A stretch of DNA of 37,895 nucleotides. Origin: CAZSVE01 sp964610175. GTDB lineage: Bacteria > Pseudomonadota > Gammaproteobacteria > HK1. The stretch spans positions 1 to 37,895 of the forward strand of contig CAZSVE010000024.1 in assembly GCA_964610175.1 (NCBI GenBank), in the 5' to 3' direction. The notes beneath the pieces are model-generated. The model saw only the letters and a program-made list of their open reading frames with translations, did not search any database and was not told the DNA's origin. This document shows, piece by piece, positions 8,317 to 17,052 of this stretch (within the stretch, counting starts at the first letter, position 1; every line of letters begins with the position of its first letter). The position numbers and the translations under genes are program-made.

Positions 8317-8985
8317 ATGAAAAAGCGGCAACCAGAGGTCTGTCGAAAGCCCACGGGGATGACCCTCATCGAATTGTTGATTGCCCTTGCCGTCTTTGCC
8401 GTGATTTCCACCATCACTTACGGGGCGATACGCACGGCCACGGAGACCCAGCAACGAATCCAGGCGCGATCCATGCGATTTGGCGCCTTGCAAAAGACAA
8501 TGGCCGTTATCGACCGGGACGTATCGCAAATAGTGAATCGGCCCATACGAGACGAATATGGCGAACCACTCCCGGCGTTGCAAGCCTCCAAGGATGATTT
8601 CCATCTCATGGAATTCACGCGCACTGGATGGCAGACCCTGGTGGGGGCAAATCGGACGCCCCTGCGGCGCATCGCCTATGCATTGGACGATGGACGATTG
8701 TTGCGTCTGGTTTGGAGTGTCCTCGACCGGGCCGAGGACTCCTCGCCGCGTTCATCGGTACTGCTGACCGGTGTCGACACCGTGGATATTCGTTATCTCG
8801 ATGCCGACGATCAGTGGCTATCCGCGTGGCCGTTGCAATGGACGGAGACGAAGGCGGGGCCCGGGACATCGCACGGGATATCACCCGGGACATCGTCTGG
8901 CGGGCTACCTCGCGCCGTGGAGATCGGCGTGGATGTCGCCGGGATCGGTCGGATCACACGATTGCTGGCCTTGCCGGGGGGATAA
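8317..8985 (+). CDS. gspJ: GspJ-like type II secretion minor pseudopilin (orphan)
   Basis: A 222-residue prepilin-like protein. The N-terminus has a basic leader, then the type III signal GMTLIELLIALAVFAVIS with the conserved Glu five residues after the cleavage glycine, followed by the hydrophobic helix. The body (RSMRFGALQKTMAVIDRDVSQ, later TRTGWQ and RIAYALDDGRLLRLVW) matches GspJ, the minor pseudopilin of the type II secretion tip complex. ATG 8317 is chosen because it starts just before the leader; the frame upstream is repeat DNA. No other gsp gene lies nearby, and a Gly/Ser/Thr-rich insertion (GTSHGISPGTSSGG) lies near the C-terminus. GspJ usually sits in a gspGHIJK cluster, so its isolation is odd. 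Confidence 0.82.
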   Translation: MKKRQPEVCRKPTGMTLIELLIALAVFAVISTITYGAIRTATETQQRIQARSMRFGALQKTMAVIDRDVSQIVNRPIRDEYGEPLPALQASKDDFHLMEFTRTGWQTLVGANRTPLRRIAYALDDGRLLRLVWSVLDRAEDSSPRSSVLLTGVDTVDIRYLDADDQWLSAWPLQWTETKAGPGTSHGISPGTSSGGLPRAVEIGVDVAGIGRITRLLALPGG

Positions 8986-9071
8986 CCCCTTCCAGGGGGG
9001 CTTGCCTGGGGCTCGCTGAGGCTCGCCTGGAAGATATGGAACGAAACCGTCAGGAATCCGCCGAGCATACC

Positions 9072-9201
9072 AGCGAAGCTTGTGCTCGAACCGATATCTA
9101 GCGAGGCTCGTGCTCGAACCGATGAAGCATGATTGAGGCTCGGTAAGCCGGAGTTGGTGCCTTGTAAAACTTGATCCAATCATGAAGCCGAGCGGGAAAC
9201 C
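9072..9201 (-). repeat. Dispersed hairpin repeat, family A, with internal duplication
   Basis: The right-end block AGCGAAGCTTGTGCTCGAAC occurs twice in tandem here (second copy AGCGAGGCTCGTGCTCGAAC), followed by the hairpin region around GGTAAGCCGGAGTTGGTGCC and the CCGAGCGGGAAA terminus. It follows gspJ. This is the longest copy. Confidence 0.7.
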
Positions 9202-9350
9202 AACAAGATACGGTCCGTCCCGTGATACAAGGAAAAAGTCGAACGAAGGGAAGGAAGTAGCGCAGACATATATCCGGCCTCGACTGATGAGGTTACGTCC
9301 AACCTCCGGCCCCGATGGAAATCCGCGTGGCATTCCGTGGATCTCGATGA

Positions 9351-9731
9351 CAGGATAGATGCCATCATGAACCAAAAAACGAGTCCGCCCGGGATGACGG
9401 CGACAGTCCGTGGAAAGAGGCACTGGAATACTATTTTCCGGAATTCCTGGCGCTCTTTTTTTCTGCTATCCATGGAGAAATCGACTGGTCTCACGGAGAT
9501 GAATTTCCGCATGAATTCCTCGATAAGGAACTCCGGCAAATCGTCCGCGATGCCGAGATCGGCGAGCGCCATGCCGATAAGCTGATCGAGATATGGGCTT
9601 TCGAAGGCCGGGAGACATGGATATATCGGCCTGCGCGGGCGGAGTTGCCCGATGCCCGAAACGGGCGCGTCGGCAAGGGGGGGCGGCAACGAGGGTTTTC
9701 GCCACCCCCTCCCCATTGCCGAGGGGGATAA
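9351..9731 (+). pseudogene. Rpn/YhgA-like N-terminal fragment
   Basis: A frame open from 9351 to TAA 9729-9731 encodes DDGDSPWKEALEYYFPEFLA, then FFSAIHGEIDWSHG, FLDKELRQIVRDAEIG and ADKLIEIW. This matches the first 90 or so residues of Rpn/YhgA-like putative transposases. There is no in-frame ATG, although an ATG at 9367 in another frame could be the original start. The catalytic segment (HVEVQxQ) is lost, and the frame decays into GC-rich sequence after about 9630. It is a remnant. The 9732-9949 stretch holds only GC-rich spurious frames. Confidence 0.6.
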
Positions 9732-9949
9732 CTCCTCCCATTCAACGAGTAAACCGGATCCTGCCCCGTCCGCGGCTCGGGCGGGCGCATCGCATTCGTT
9801 GCGCTGCCTTCCGATCTCCAGCTTGGGGGCCTCTTCACGGAGGACGGACGGAAAGCCTCCTTGCGCCGATTCCCAAGCCCCCTTGGGCGCAAAACGGAAA
9901 CAGGCTGTGGAGGCTTCCCCCTGGGGACCACCACCACCTCTCCCGCCAG

Positions 9950-10366
9950 TCACGACACCGCGATGCGGCGAGGAATCGATTCCTCCTTTTTCTTGAGATA
10001 CAGGGTCAATACGCCATCGTCTATGCGGGCGGTGATGCCTTCCTGATCGATCTCCCTGGACAACCGGAACGTGCGGGCGAAATGTCCCACGTTGTATTCG
10101 GTATAGACGGGATCGAGACCATCGTAATCGGCCAGGGTCACTCGGCCTTCGATGGACAGGATGCTCTTTTCCAGGTTGATCTCCAGATCGCCTTTCTCGA
10201 CACCGGGCAGGTCCATCGTGAGCACCAACTGATCGCCGTCCTCATGGATATCGGTATCCGGGACATAAAAGCGTCCGGGCGTTATCCGCTCGCCATTCCC
10301 TCCCTGCGGCTTCTTCTCGTGGGCCGCCAATTTCCTTTCTTCCGACAGGATTTTTTCTTCGGACAT
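9950..10366 (-). CDS. Hsp20-family small heat shock protein
   Basis: An ATP-independent holdase of about 138 residues. The alpha-crystallin domain runs from FYVPDTDIHEDGDQLVLTMD to LTLYLKKKEE. It includes the conserved LPGVEKGDLEINLEKSILSI segment and the GVLTLYL strand. The C-terminus PRRIAVS carries an IxV-like anchor. ATG 10366 has AGAGGTGA a few bases upstream; a GTG three codons earlier overlaps that site and is less likely. It lies 58 bases downstream of a second Hsp20 gene in the same direction, so the two are probably co-transcribed. The two proteins are divergent and may form mixed oligomers (inference). Confidence 0.93.
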   Translation of the reverse strand: MSEEKILSEERKLAAHEKKPQGGNGERITPGRFYVPDTDIHEDGDQLVLTMDLPGVEKGDLEINLEKSILSIEGRVTLADYDGLDPVYTEYNVGHFARTFRLSREIDQEGITARIDDGVLTLYLKKKEESIPRRIAVS

Positions 10367-10424
10367 GATAATCACCTCTATTTCGAGTCGCGTGGTTTCA
10401 TGACAAATAGCGATTACACAAACC

Positions 10425-10850
10425 TCAAGCCACCTTCACGGTCCTCGGTTTTTCGTGTTCCGCGCGGGACAGATGTATCTTCAGAATCCCGTTCCTGTAT
10501 TCGGCGCTCACATTGTGAGGGTCCAAATCCGACGGTATCGTAATGGTTCGATCGAATGTCTTGGATTTCCGTTCGGCGCGGTGGAGACTGGCCCCCTCCT
10601 TGTAGACGATCTCCCGCTTGCCGGCGATGCGCAGTTGATTGCGATGTACTTCGATGGTCAAATCCTCCTTCTTCGCGCCGGGTAACTCCGTGGTCACCAA
10701 AAAACCATCGTTCTCCCTGAATACGTTGAGCGGCGGAAATGCCCCCCGGCTACTCGTTGTCAGACCAAACCAATCGCTGAATAGGGAACCATCCAACTCC
10801 CGCTGAAGATTCAACAGGGAGTCCAATGGATTAGAGTATCGAATACGCAT
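10425..10850 (-). CDS. Hsp20-family small heat shock protein
   Basis: A 141-residue small heat shock protein, first gene of the pair. The N-terminal arm (MRIRYSNPLDSLLNLQREL) precedes the alpha-crystallin domain, marked by LPGAKKEDLTIEVHRNQLRI and ending RNGILKIHLSRAE. The tail RTVKVA provides an anchor-like motif. GAGGTG lies upstream of the ATG. Such gene pairs are commonly controlled by sigma-32 or an RNA thermometer, but I could not identify either here with confidence. Confidence 0.93.
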   Translation of the reverse strand: MRIRYSNPLDSLLNLQRELDGSLFSDWFGLTTSSRGAFPPLNVFRENDGFLVTTELPGAKKEDLTIEVHRNQLRIAGKREIVYKEGASLHRAERKSKTFDRTITIPSDLDPHNVSAEYRNGILKIHLSRAEHEKPRTVKVA

Positions 10851-11242
10851 GTTTCACCTCCATTTAACAGGTTCGGTAAACGTAAAATTCATGAGCGTAA
10901 GCCGTATATAGGGTGACCAAACCGGCATTTCAAGGCTCGGTATCGGTAAAGACAAACCTTCCCGAAACCTTCTCTCCCATAGATCGAGACACCGCCGTCG
11001 AGAGCGGTGTCTCAAGTTGCATATTCCGGGGGTACGTGGGCGGTGATTCCGATTTCTCTACTACCAAATCACGTTTCATCGATTCCGGGTAAAGCTTCGC
11101 GAACGGCACTTTTGGCCAACACACTTCGGGTCGACAGGGCAGAGCCTGATTTCGGTACCGTTTCACGTTAGAATTACGTGCGCCCTACGGTATCATTTCA
11201 TACTGAAAGAGACTTGCACACTATTCGTTCGTGCACGGTCTG
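10851..11242. other. Gene-free stretch between hsp20 and rpsB
   Basis: This stretch separates the divergent hsp20 pair and rpsB. It contains weak fragments of the dispersed repeats: a CGGTATCGGTAAAGACAAAC piece of family B at about 10,936 and a degenerate GGTAAAGCTTCGCGAA piece at about 11,090. I see no gene. Confidence 0.5.
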
Positions 11243-11251
11243 TGGTATAAA
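11243..11251 (+). promoter_or_regulatory. Probable extended -10 promoter of rpsB
   Basis: TGGTATAAA matches an extended -10 element (TGn-TATAAT), with a weak TTCGTT 16 bases upstream as a possible -35. It would leave an rpsB leader of more than 200 bases. Long leaders are known for rpsB in gammaproteobacteria, where S2 autoregulates. The assignment is by pattern only. Confidence 0.45.
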
Positions 11252-11471
11252 AAGCGCTCCTGAACACTCTGGTTCTTGTCGAAGACAAAACCTCGTTCCG
11301 TACCGATTTTACGATTAACGTCACACATACGTCGTCACATGTGTTCGGGTGCCTTGGATCGTTTGGCAATCCAGGATGTACCTTCCAATGGAACGTACAC
11401 TGCAAGCAAGGCATACAGTCCAGGGTCGACACATGGGGCGTATGGAGGCATAACCCGAATTTGGAGTAAAA

Positions 11472-12434
11472 ATGGCACAAGTCACGATGCGCGACATGTT
11501 GGAGGCCGGTGTACATTTCGGCCACCAAACCCGCTACTGGAATCCGAAGATGGCTCCGTACATCTTTGGAGAACGCAATAAGATCCATATCATCAACCTC
11601 GAGAAGACCCTTCCCCTCTATATCGACGCGATGAATTTCATCGGTCGCATGGCGGCGAATCGCGGCACGATCCTGTTCGTGGGTACCAAACGCGCCGCCC
11701 AAAGTACGATAAAAGACGAGGCGAAACGCTGTGGCATGCCGTATGTGGATCGGCGCTGGTTGGGCGGCATGCTCACCAACTTCAAGACCGTCAGGGAGTC
11801 CATCGGTCGTCTGAAAAAACTGGAAGCCATCATGGAGGACGGCACTTCGGCGCGAATGAGCAAGAAGGAGCTGCTGTCCCTGGAACGCGAGCGAGCGAAG
11901 CTGGAACGTAGCCTGGGGGGGATCAAGGATATGAACGGGCTCCCCGATGTGTTATTCGTCATCGATGTCGGCTACGAAAAGATCGCCGTGCGTGAAGCCG
12001 TTAAACTCGGGATTCCGGTCGTCGCGGTGGTAGATACGAACCACAGCCCCGATGGTGTCGATTACATTATTTCCGGAAACGATGATGCGACCCAGGCGAT
12101 ACAGCTTTACTTGTCCGGTGCCGCGGATGCCATTATCGACGGGCGTCGAAGCGCGGCGGCGGCACCACCTGCCGAAAAAGAAGGCAATGGACAGGGTAAG
12201 GATGGCTCTGTCGGGGAAAAGACCAGTAACGATCGGGAGGAGGGTAAGCCAGACAGCCTTGTCCAGGACAAGCTCGAAGGTGACGCTGCCGGGCAAGACG
12301 GGAACGAAAACGCCAAAAATGCTGCATCGGGTGCATCCGATGACAAAGTGCAATCGATCCCCTCATCGGAATCGGAATCGGAATCGGAATCGCAGGATGT
12401 CGATGACGGCAAGGCGTTGGATTCCGAGAAATAA
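11472..12434 (+). CDS. rpsB: 30S ribosomal protein S2 with long acidic tail
   Basis: A small-subunit ribosomal protein needed for S1 binding and translation initiation. The core runs from MAQVTMRDMLEAGVHFGHQT to about residue 227 (AIIDGRRS), with the signature YVDRRWLGGMLTNF at 91-104. Residues 228-320 form a 90-residue hydrophilic, acidic tail rich in Gly, Asp, Glu and Ser that ordinary S2 proteins (about 240-260 residues) lack. The tail includes SSESESESESQ, encoded by a six-base tandem repeat. GGAG six bases before ATG 11472 supports the start. tsf follows, but 356 bases away. Confidence 0.97.
   Translation: MAQVTMRDMLEAGVHFGHQTRYWNPKMAPYIFGERNKIHIINLEKTLPLYIDAMNFIGRMAANRGTILFVGTKRAAQSTIKDEAKRCGMPYVDRRWLGGMLTNFKTVRESIGRLKKLEAIMEDGTSARMSKKELLSLERERAKLERSLGGIKDMNGLPDVLFVIDVGYEKIAVREAVKLGIPVVAVVDTNHSPDGVDYIISGNDDATQAIQLYLSGAADAIIDGRRSAAAAPPAEKEGNGQGKDGSVGEKTSNDREEGKPDSLVQDKLEGDAAGQDGNENAKNAASGASDDKVQSIPSSESESESESQDVDDGKALDSEK
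12365..12392 (+). repeat. Six-base tandem repeat inside rpsB
   Basis: The unit ATCGGA occurs four times plus a partial fifth, encoding the alternating Ser-Glu run of the S2 tail. Copy number changes would lengthen or shorten the tail by two residues without shifting the frame. Confidence 0.85.
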
Positions 12435-12609
12435 CGGTGCGGGATGGCTCGAAAGCACCTTCACCATTGATGCTTTTCCCGGTACAAGGCCCTGTTGCAA
12501 CATCGAGGCATGTTTTCCGGCGTCGGTGTCGATTCCGATATCCTTCTCGTGCCCCCACGATCCCGAAGATGCAACCCATCGGCTCGATGTCCGGCCTTGC
12601 CGGTCTCGA

Positions 12610-12715
12610 CGTATCGGAAAAACAAAAATTCTGGGAGATCCGGTCCCGTTTTAGTTCTGGCGCGAAGCGCTGATAAATGACATATCCGAACGCTGCGCGT
12701 TCGGATTCATGTCCC
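12610..12715 (+). repeat. Family B repeat plus CGAACG hairpin between rpsB and tsf
   Basis: Starts CGTATCGGAAAAACAAAAAT, reaches the GGCGCGAAGCGCT end of family B in a shortened form, and continues with a hairpin (ATCCGAACG / CGTTCGGAT core). The same two-part arrangement occurs at 6163-6238. The preceding 12,435-12,609 shows no gene. The insertion makes the rpsB-tsf spacing unusually long. Confidence 0.65.
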
Positions 12716-12790
12716 GAGATTTTGAAATTCAAGCGACGACTCGATTTAGAACAACCCAACTTATTAGAAGTAACCCGAGGAAGATAAATT

Positions 12791-13690
12791 ATGGGGATTT
12801 CGGCGGCATTAGTGAAAGAATTGCGGGAACGCACCGGAGCCGGCATGATGGAATGCAAGAAGGCATTGATGGAGACGAGTGGAGATTTGGAAGCGGCCAT
12901 TGAATCCATGCGTAAATCCGGTCAGGCAAAAGCCGATAAACGCGCGGGACGTATAGCGGCAGAGGGGATTATCGCCATGTCTCTGGCACCTGATTCCCGG
13001 AAGGGTGTCATGGTGGAGATCAACTGTGAAACGGACTTCGTGGCCAAGGGAGAAGATTTCCGACAATTTGCGGCCCATGTGGCGAAACGGGCATTCGAAG
13101 AAGGATGCCATACCCTGGAGGACGTGCTCGAGGTTCCCGCGAAAAAGGGCGATGGAATGACCATCGAGGAACAACTCAAGGAACTGATAGCGCGTATCGG
13201 GGAAAACCTTACCGCGCGCCGCTTCGACAAAATGGAAACCCAGGATGGGATCGTGGGTGCTTATCTGCATCACGGTGGTCGCATCGGGGTACTGGTGGAA
13301 CTTTCGGGAGGCGGAGATGGCGATCTCGCCAAGGAGATCGCCATGCACATCGCCGCCAATCGTCCGCTTTGTGTCAGCGAGAAGGAGATCCCCATCGAGA
13401 CCATGGACAAAGAGCGGGACATCTTTCGGGCACAGGCAGCTGGCAGCGGAAAACCCCCTGAAATCGTAGAGAAAATGGTTACCGGGCGAATGAGGAAATT
13501 CGTCGCCGAAGTGACGCTCCTTGGACAACCGTTCGTAAAGAACCCCGATATTTCCGTGCAAAAGTACCTTGCCGAATCAGGGGCCTCCATTGTCGATTTT
13601 ACACGCTTCGAGGTTGGCGAAGGTCTTGAAAAAAAGAGCGAAAACTTTGCCGACGAAGTGATGGCGCAGGTACGAAAGGATCAGGGGTAA
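12791..13690 (+). CDS. tsf: Translation elongation factor Ts
   Basis: The guanine nucleotide exchange factor for EF-Tu. The N-terminal UBA-like segment has the signature VKELRERTGAGMMECKKALM, followed by GDLEAAIESMRKSGQAKADK. The core includes MVEINCETDFVAKGEDF. The 299-residue length is normal. GAGGAAG lies eight bases before the ATG. It follows rpsB after an intergenic repeat and precedes pyrH, the standard bacterial order. Confidence 0.97.
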   Translation: MGISAALVKELRERTGAGMMECKKALMETSGDLEAAIESMRKSGQAKADKRAGRIAAEGIIAMSLAPDSRKGVMVEINCETDFVAKGEDFRQFAAHVAKRAFEEGCHTLEDVLEVPAKKGDGMTIEEQLKELIARIGENLTARRFDKMETQDGIVGAYLHHGGRIGVLVELSGGGDGDLAKEIAMHIAANRPLCVSEKEIPIETMDKERDIFRAQAAGSGKPPEIVEKMVTGRMRKFVAEVTLLGQPFVKNPDISVQKYLAESGASIVDFTRFEVGEGLEKKSENFADEVMAQVRKDQG

Positions 13691-13786
13691 GGGTTGGGAA
13701 CTAAGGCGTAGATTGGAAAAAACCGTATCAGAATCATCACCGATGTGGAGAACCCGTCTAATCGGGTATGGCTTCTTTCCGGAACC

Positions 13787-14578
13787 ATGAAAAAATATCA
13801 TCGCGTACTGGTAAAAATAAGTGGAGAAGCCTTGCTGGGCAATGTCTCCTGTAGTGACGCTCGCGGTATTGACCATAAATCCCTCGATTTACTCTCGAAG
13901 CAGGTGCGTCAACTGGTGGAGGAAAAGGTGCAGGTGGCGCTGGTTATCGGGGCGGGAAACTTCTTTCGCGGCACGCAACTTGCCACGAAAGGCGTGGACC
14001 GCGCTACTGCCGACTACATGGGCATGTTGGCCACGGTCATCAATGCCCTGGCCATGCAGGACGTATTGGAGGCAAAAGAGGTATCCGTGCGCGTGATGTC
14101 GGCGATTCGGATCCGAGAGGTTTGTGAGGATTATATTCGTCGGCGTGCTATCCGGCACATGGAACAGGGACGTGTCGTGATCTTTGCCGCCGGCACCGGT
14201 AATCCTTTTTTTACCACGGATTCCGCGGCAAGCCTGCGAGCAATCGAAATCAATGCCGAACTATTGATAAAGGCCACCAAGGTCGATGGCGTATTTTCCG
14301 CCGATCCCAAGAAGCACCCCGACGCCACACGTTACCAATATCTCAACTACGACGAGGTCCTGCTCAGGAAACTGGCGGTAATGGACGCCACGGCTATCGT
14401 TTTGTGCCGCGACCACAATATACCGCTGCGGGTCATCGATATGAATCGGGATGGGGCACTACTGCGTACTGTCTTGGGTGAAGACGAAGGGACCTTCGTT
14501 GGAGCCTTCCCGACCCCAATGCCTATAGACGACATCGGACAGGAATTGGATAGAGTTCGGGAATTGGGCAAAGCCTAA
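13787..14578 (+). CDS. pyrH: UMP kinase
   Basis: Phosphorylates UMP to UDP in pyrimidine nucleotide synthesis; a hexameric amino acid kinase-fold enzyme. YHRVLVKISGEALLG is the N-terminal phosphate-binding segment, ALVIGAGNFFRG and ATADYMGMLATVINALAMQD follow, and GTGNPFFTTDSAASLRAIE is the substrate region. ATG 13787 (MKKYHRV) is preferred over the in-frame ATG 13745, whose extra 14 residues are not family-like. The C-terminus runs about 20 residues past the usual end (TFVGAFPTPMPIDDIGQELD onward), which is unusual. An acuI-like gene follows after 14 bases, so the two may be co-transcribed. Confidence 0.95.
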   Translation: MKKYHRVLVKISGEALLGNVSCSDARGIDHKSLDLLSKQVRQLVEEKVQVALVIGAGNFFRGTQLATKGVDRATADYMGMLATVINALAMQDVLEAKEVSVRVMSAIRIREVCEDYIRRRAIRHMEQGRVVIFAAGTGNPFFTTDSAASLRAIEINAELLIKATKVDGVFSADPKKHPDATRYQYLNYDEVLLRKLAVMDATAIVLCRDHNIPLRVIDMNRDGALLRTVLGEDEGTFVGAFPTPMPIDDIGQELDRVRELGKA

Positions 14579-14592
14579 GGAGTAACCGCACC

Positions 14593-15588
14593 ATGCGCAA
14601 GTTCCGCGCCTTTCGAATCCACAATCAGGAAGGAAATATTGCTGGCCATTTGGAAACCATCACGGAAGACCATCTCAACCCCGGTGAAGTGCTCATCAAG
14701 ACGGTCTATTCCGGCGTCAATTACAAAGATGCCCTGGCAGCTACGGGAAAGGGGAAAATCGCCCGGTGCTTTCCCCTGGTAGGGGGGATCGATGTAGCGG
14801 GGTATGTGGATTCCTCATCGGATCCGCGTTTTGGGACGGGAGACGCGGTATTGGTGGCCGGTAGTCGCCTCAGTGAAGATTATGATGGGGGGTTCTCCGA
14901 ATATACGCGGTTACGAGCCGAAAGCATCGTGCCATTGCCCAAAGGCCTTACCCCCTGGGAGGCCATGGCCCTTGGCACGGCGGGATTCACGGCGGGCATC
15001 GCCGTCGATCGAATGCAAAAAAACGATCAACATCCCGACCTTGGACCCGTCTTGATTACCGGGGCCACGGGCGGCGTTGGCAGCATTGCCATCGACATAC
15101 TGAGTTCTCTGGACTTCGACGTCACGGCGCTCACCGGGAAAAAGGACGCCGAGGATTTCCTGCGGAAAATAGGCGCATCGAATATCTTGTCCCGTAGTGA
15201 GATCGAAACGGGAAAACAACCCCTCGAAAAGGGGCTTTGGGGCGGTGCGGTGGACAACCTTGGCGGCGAAACCCTGGCGTGGCTGACACGAACCACTCGT
15301 CCTTGGGGAAACATAGCCGCTGTTGGTCTTGCCCAGGGTATTCGACTCACGACATCGGTGATGCCATTCATCCTGCGTGGTATCAATTTGCTCGGCATCA
15401 ATTCCGTGGATATCCGTAAAGAAGAGCGGGATCGGGTATGGCAGCGGCTTGCCTCGGACCTGAAGCCTCGTCACCTCGGAGATATCGTGACCCGGACGAT
15501 TTCCCTGGATGACCTGCCCGATGTCTTCGATGATTATATGGAGGCGCGGGTCACCGGACGAACGATTGTGGCTATTGGAGACGAGTGA
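14593..15588 (+). CDS. acuI: YhdH/AcuI-type quinone oxidoreductase (acryloyl-CoA reductase family)
   Basis: A 331-residue zinc-free medium-chain dehydrogenase/reductase. VYSGVNYKDALAATGKGKI and FPLVGGIDVAGYV at the N-terminus and the NADP-binding ITGATGGVGSIAIDILSSLD are characteristic of the YhdH/YhfP/AcuI group. In characterised members this reduces acryloyl-CoA to propionyl-CoA with NADPH. AAGGAGT precedes ATG 14593, 14 bases after the pyrH stop, so it may be translated from the pyrH transcript. I do not know a functional link to pyrH. The precise substrate is inferred from family only. Confidence 0.9.
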   Translation: MRKFRAFRIHNQEGNIAGHLETITEDHLNPGEVLIKTVYSGVNYKDALAATGKGKIARCFPLVGGIDVAGYVDSSSDPRFGTGDAVLVAGSRLSEDYDGGFSEYTRLRAESIVPLPKGLTPWEAMALGTAGFTAGIAVDRMQKNDQHPDLGPVLITGATGGVGSIAIDILSSLDFDVTALTGKKDAEDFLRKIGASNILSRSEIETGKQPLEKGLWGGAVDNLGGETLAWLTRTTRPWGNIAAVGLAQGIRLTTSVMPFILRGINLLGINSVDIRKEERDRVWQRLASDLKPRHLGDIVTRTISLDDLPDVFDDYMEARVTGRTIVAIGDE

Positions 15589-15696
15589 TTCGAGAAATCA
15601 TGTTCGGTTTTATTCTCCTGTCGCTGGTTCGGCACACCTGCAATCAGGCCTTTCGAAGCGTTTCATTCAAGACTCACCAGGTAAGGGACTACTGAA

Positions 15697-16929
15697 ATGG
15701 CCCTAATCGTTCAAAAATATGGCGGGACCTCCGTTGGGTCCGTAGAACGTATTCGTCATGTCGCGGAACGCGTTTCCGCCACCCGTCAGGCGGGCAATGA
15801 TGTCATCGTAGTGGTTTCAGCAATGAGCGGCGAAACCAATCGCCTGACTAAATTGGCCCATGACATCACCTCTCATCCCAATCCACGGGAATTGGATGTA
15901 TTGCTGGCTACCGGGGAGCAGATCACCATCGCCCTGCTCAGTATGGTGCTTTCTGGCGTCGGTTGCCCGGCGCGTTCCTATACGGGTGGACAGGTGCACA
16001 TTCGGACGAATAGCGTGCACAATAAGGCTCGGATCATGGAGGTGGAGCATCGGCGGGTACGCCACGATCTGGAACAGGGCTATATAGTAGTCATCGCCGG
16101 ATTTCAGGGCACCGATCAACACGGAAACATCACCACCCTGGGTCGTGGTGGTTCGGACACCACTGCGGTCGCCGTGGCTGCCGCATTACACGCCGACGAA
16201 TGTCAGATATATACCGATGTGGATGGCGTATATACTTCCGATCCCCGCGTCGTGCCCCAGGCGCGGCGACTCGAGGCACTGGCTTTCGAGGAGATGCTCG
16301 AGCTTGCCAGTCTCGGCACCAAGGTGCTTCACATCCGGGCCGTCGAATTCGCTAGAAAATACAATGTCCCATTGCGGGTGCTCTCTTCCTTCGAGGAAGG
16401 CGAGGGCACATTGATTACCAGAGAGGATCGAATCGTGGAGCAACCCCTAATCTCCGGCATTGCATTTAGCGGCGACGAATCGAAACTAACCATCCTCGGA
16501 GTACCTGATCGTCCGGGAATCGCACACGCTATTCTGGGACCGATTGCTAACGCGAATATCGAAGTAGATATGATCGTGCAGAATGTAAGTCAAGATGGAA
16601 GTACGGACTTCACGTTTACCGTAAATCGCAACGATTACCAATCTGCACTCGGTATTATGAGGCGCACTGCTGAAGACTTACAGGCACGAGAAGTGACGGG
16701 AGATGAGCGTATTGCTAAGATCTCTCTGGTTGGCATTGGTATGCGCTCCCATGCGGGCATAGCGAGCCGCATGTTCGGAACGTTGGCAAAAGAGGGAATC
16801 AACATACGGATGATTTCCACATCGGAAATCAAGATCTCGGTTGTAGTAGAAGAAAAATACCTGGAATTGGGTGTTCGGGTTTTACACGAGGCCTTTGGGC
16901 TCGAGCAGGAAAAAAACGACAAAGGCTGA
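15697..16929 (+). CDS. lysC: Aspartate kinase, feedback-regulated type
   Basis: Phosphorylates aspartate, the first step to lysine, threonine, methionine and diaminopimelate. MALIVQKYGGTSVGSVERI at the N-terminus, the TLGRGGSDTTAVAVAAALHA segment and ADECQIYTDVDGVYTSDPR are diagnostic. The two C-terminal ACT domains (from about residue 265 on, including LGVPDRPGIAHAILGPIANA) bind effector amino acids. The 410 residues match the alpha-subunit of Pseudomonas-type enzymes. AAGGGA lies nine bases before the ATG. csrA follows after 123 bases, as in many gammaproteobacteria. No lysine riboswitch is recognisable in the 108-base leader. Confidence 0.97.
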   Translation: MALIVQKYGGTSVGSVERIRHVAERVSATRQAGNDVIVVVSAMSGETNRLTKLAHDITSHPNPRELDVLLATGEQITIALLSMVLSGVGCPARSYTGGQVHIRTNSVHNKARIMEVEHRRVRHDLEQGYIVVIAGFQGTDQHGNITTLGRGGSDTTAVAVAAALHADECQIYTDVDGVYTSDPRVVPQARRLEALAFEEMLELASLGTKVLHIRAVEFARKYNVPLRVLSSFEEGEGTLITREDRIVEQPLISGIAFSGDESKLTILGVPDRPGIAHAILGPIANANIEVDMIVQNVSQDGSTDFTFTVNRNDYQSALGIMRRTAEDLQAREVTGDERIAKISLVGIGMRSHAGIASRMFGTLAKEGINIRMISTSEIKISVVVEEKYLELGVRVLHEAFGLEQEKNDKG

Positions 16930-17052
16930 CCGAATTCCTACGAACCACGGGTTTTCACGGGTTTTGTAGGGTATATGTAAAATGAGGAGTTGCGCGGGTT
17001 CCTTCAGGGGCTCAATGGCTGGCAACACAATGAATGGTGACGGAGGAAGGCC

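Noticed and set aside
9593..10543. 316-codon plus-strand frame
   Set aside because: It lies antisense to two clear Hsp20 genes and across GC-rich repeat-like sequence; no recognisable domain.
15589..15696. Lysine riboswitch before lysC
   Set aside because: The gap is only 108 bases and I could not find the conserved junction sequences; too short for the known fold.
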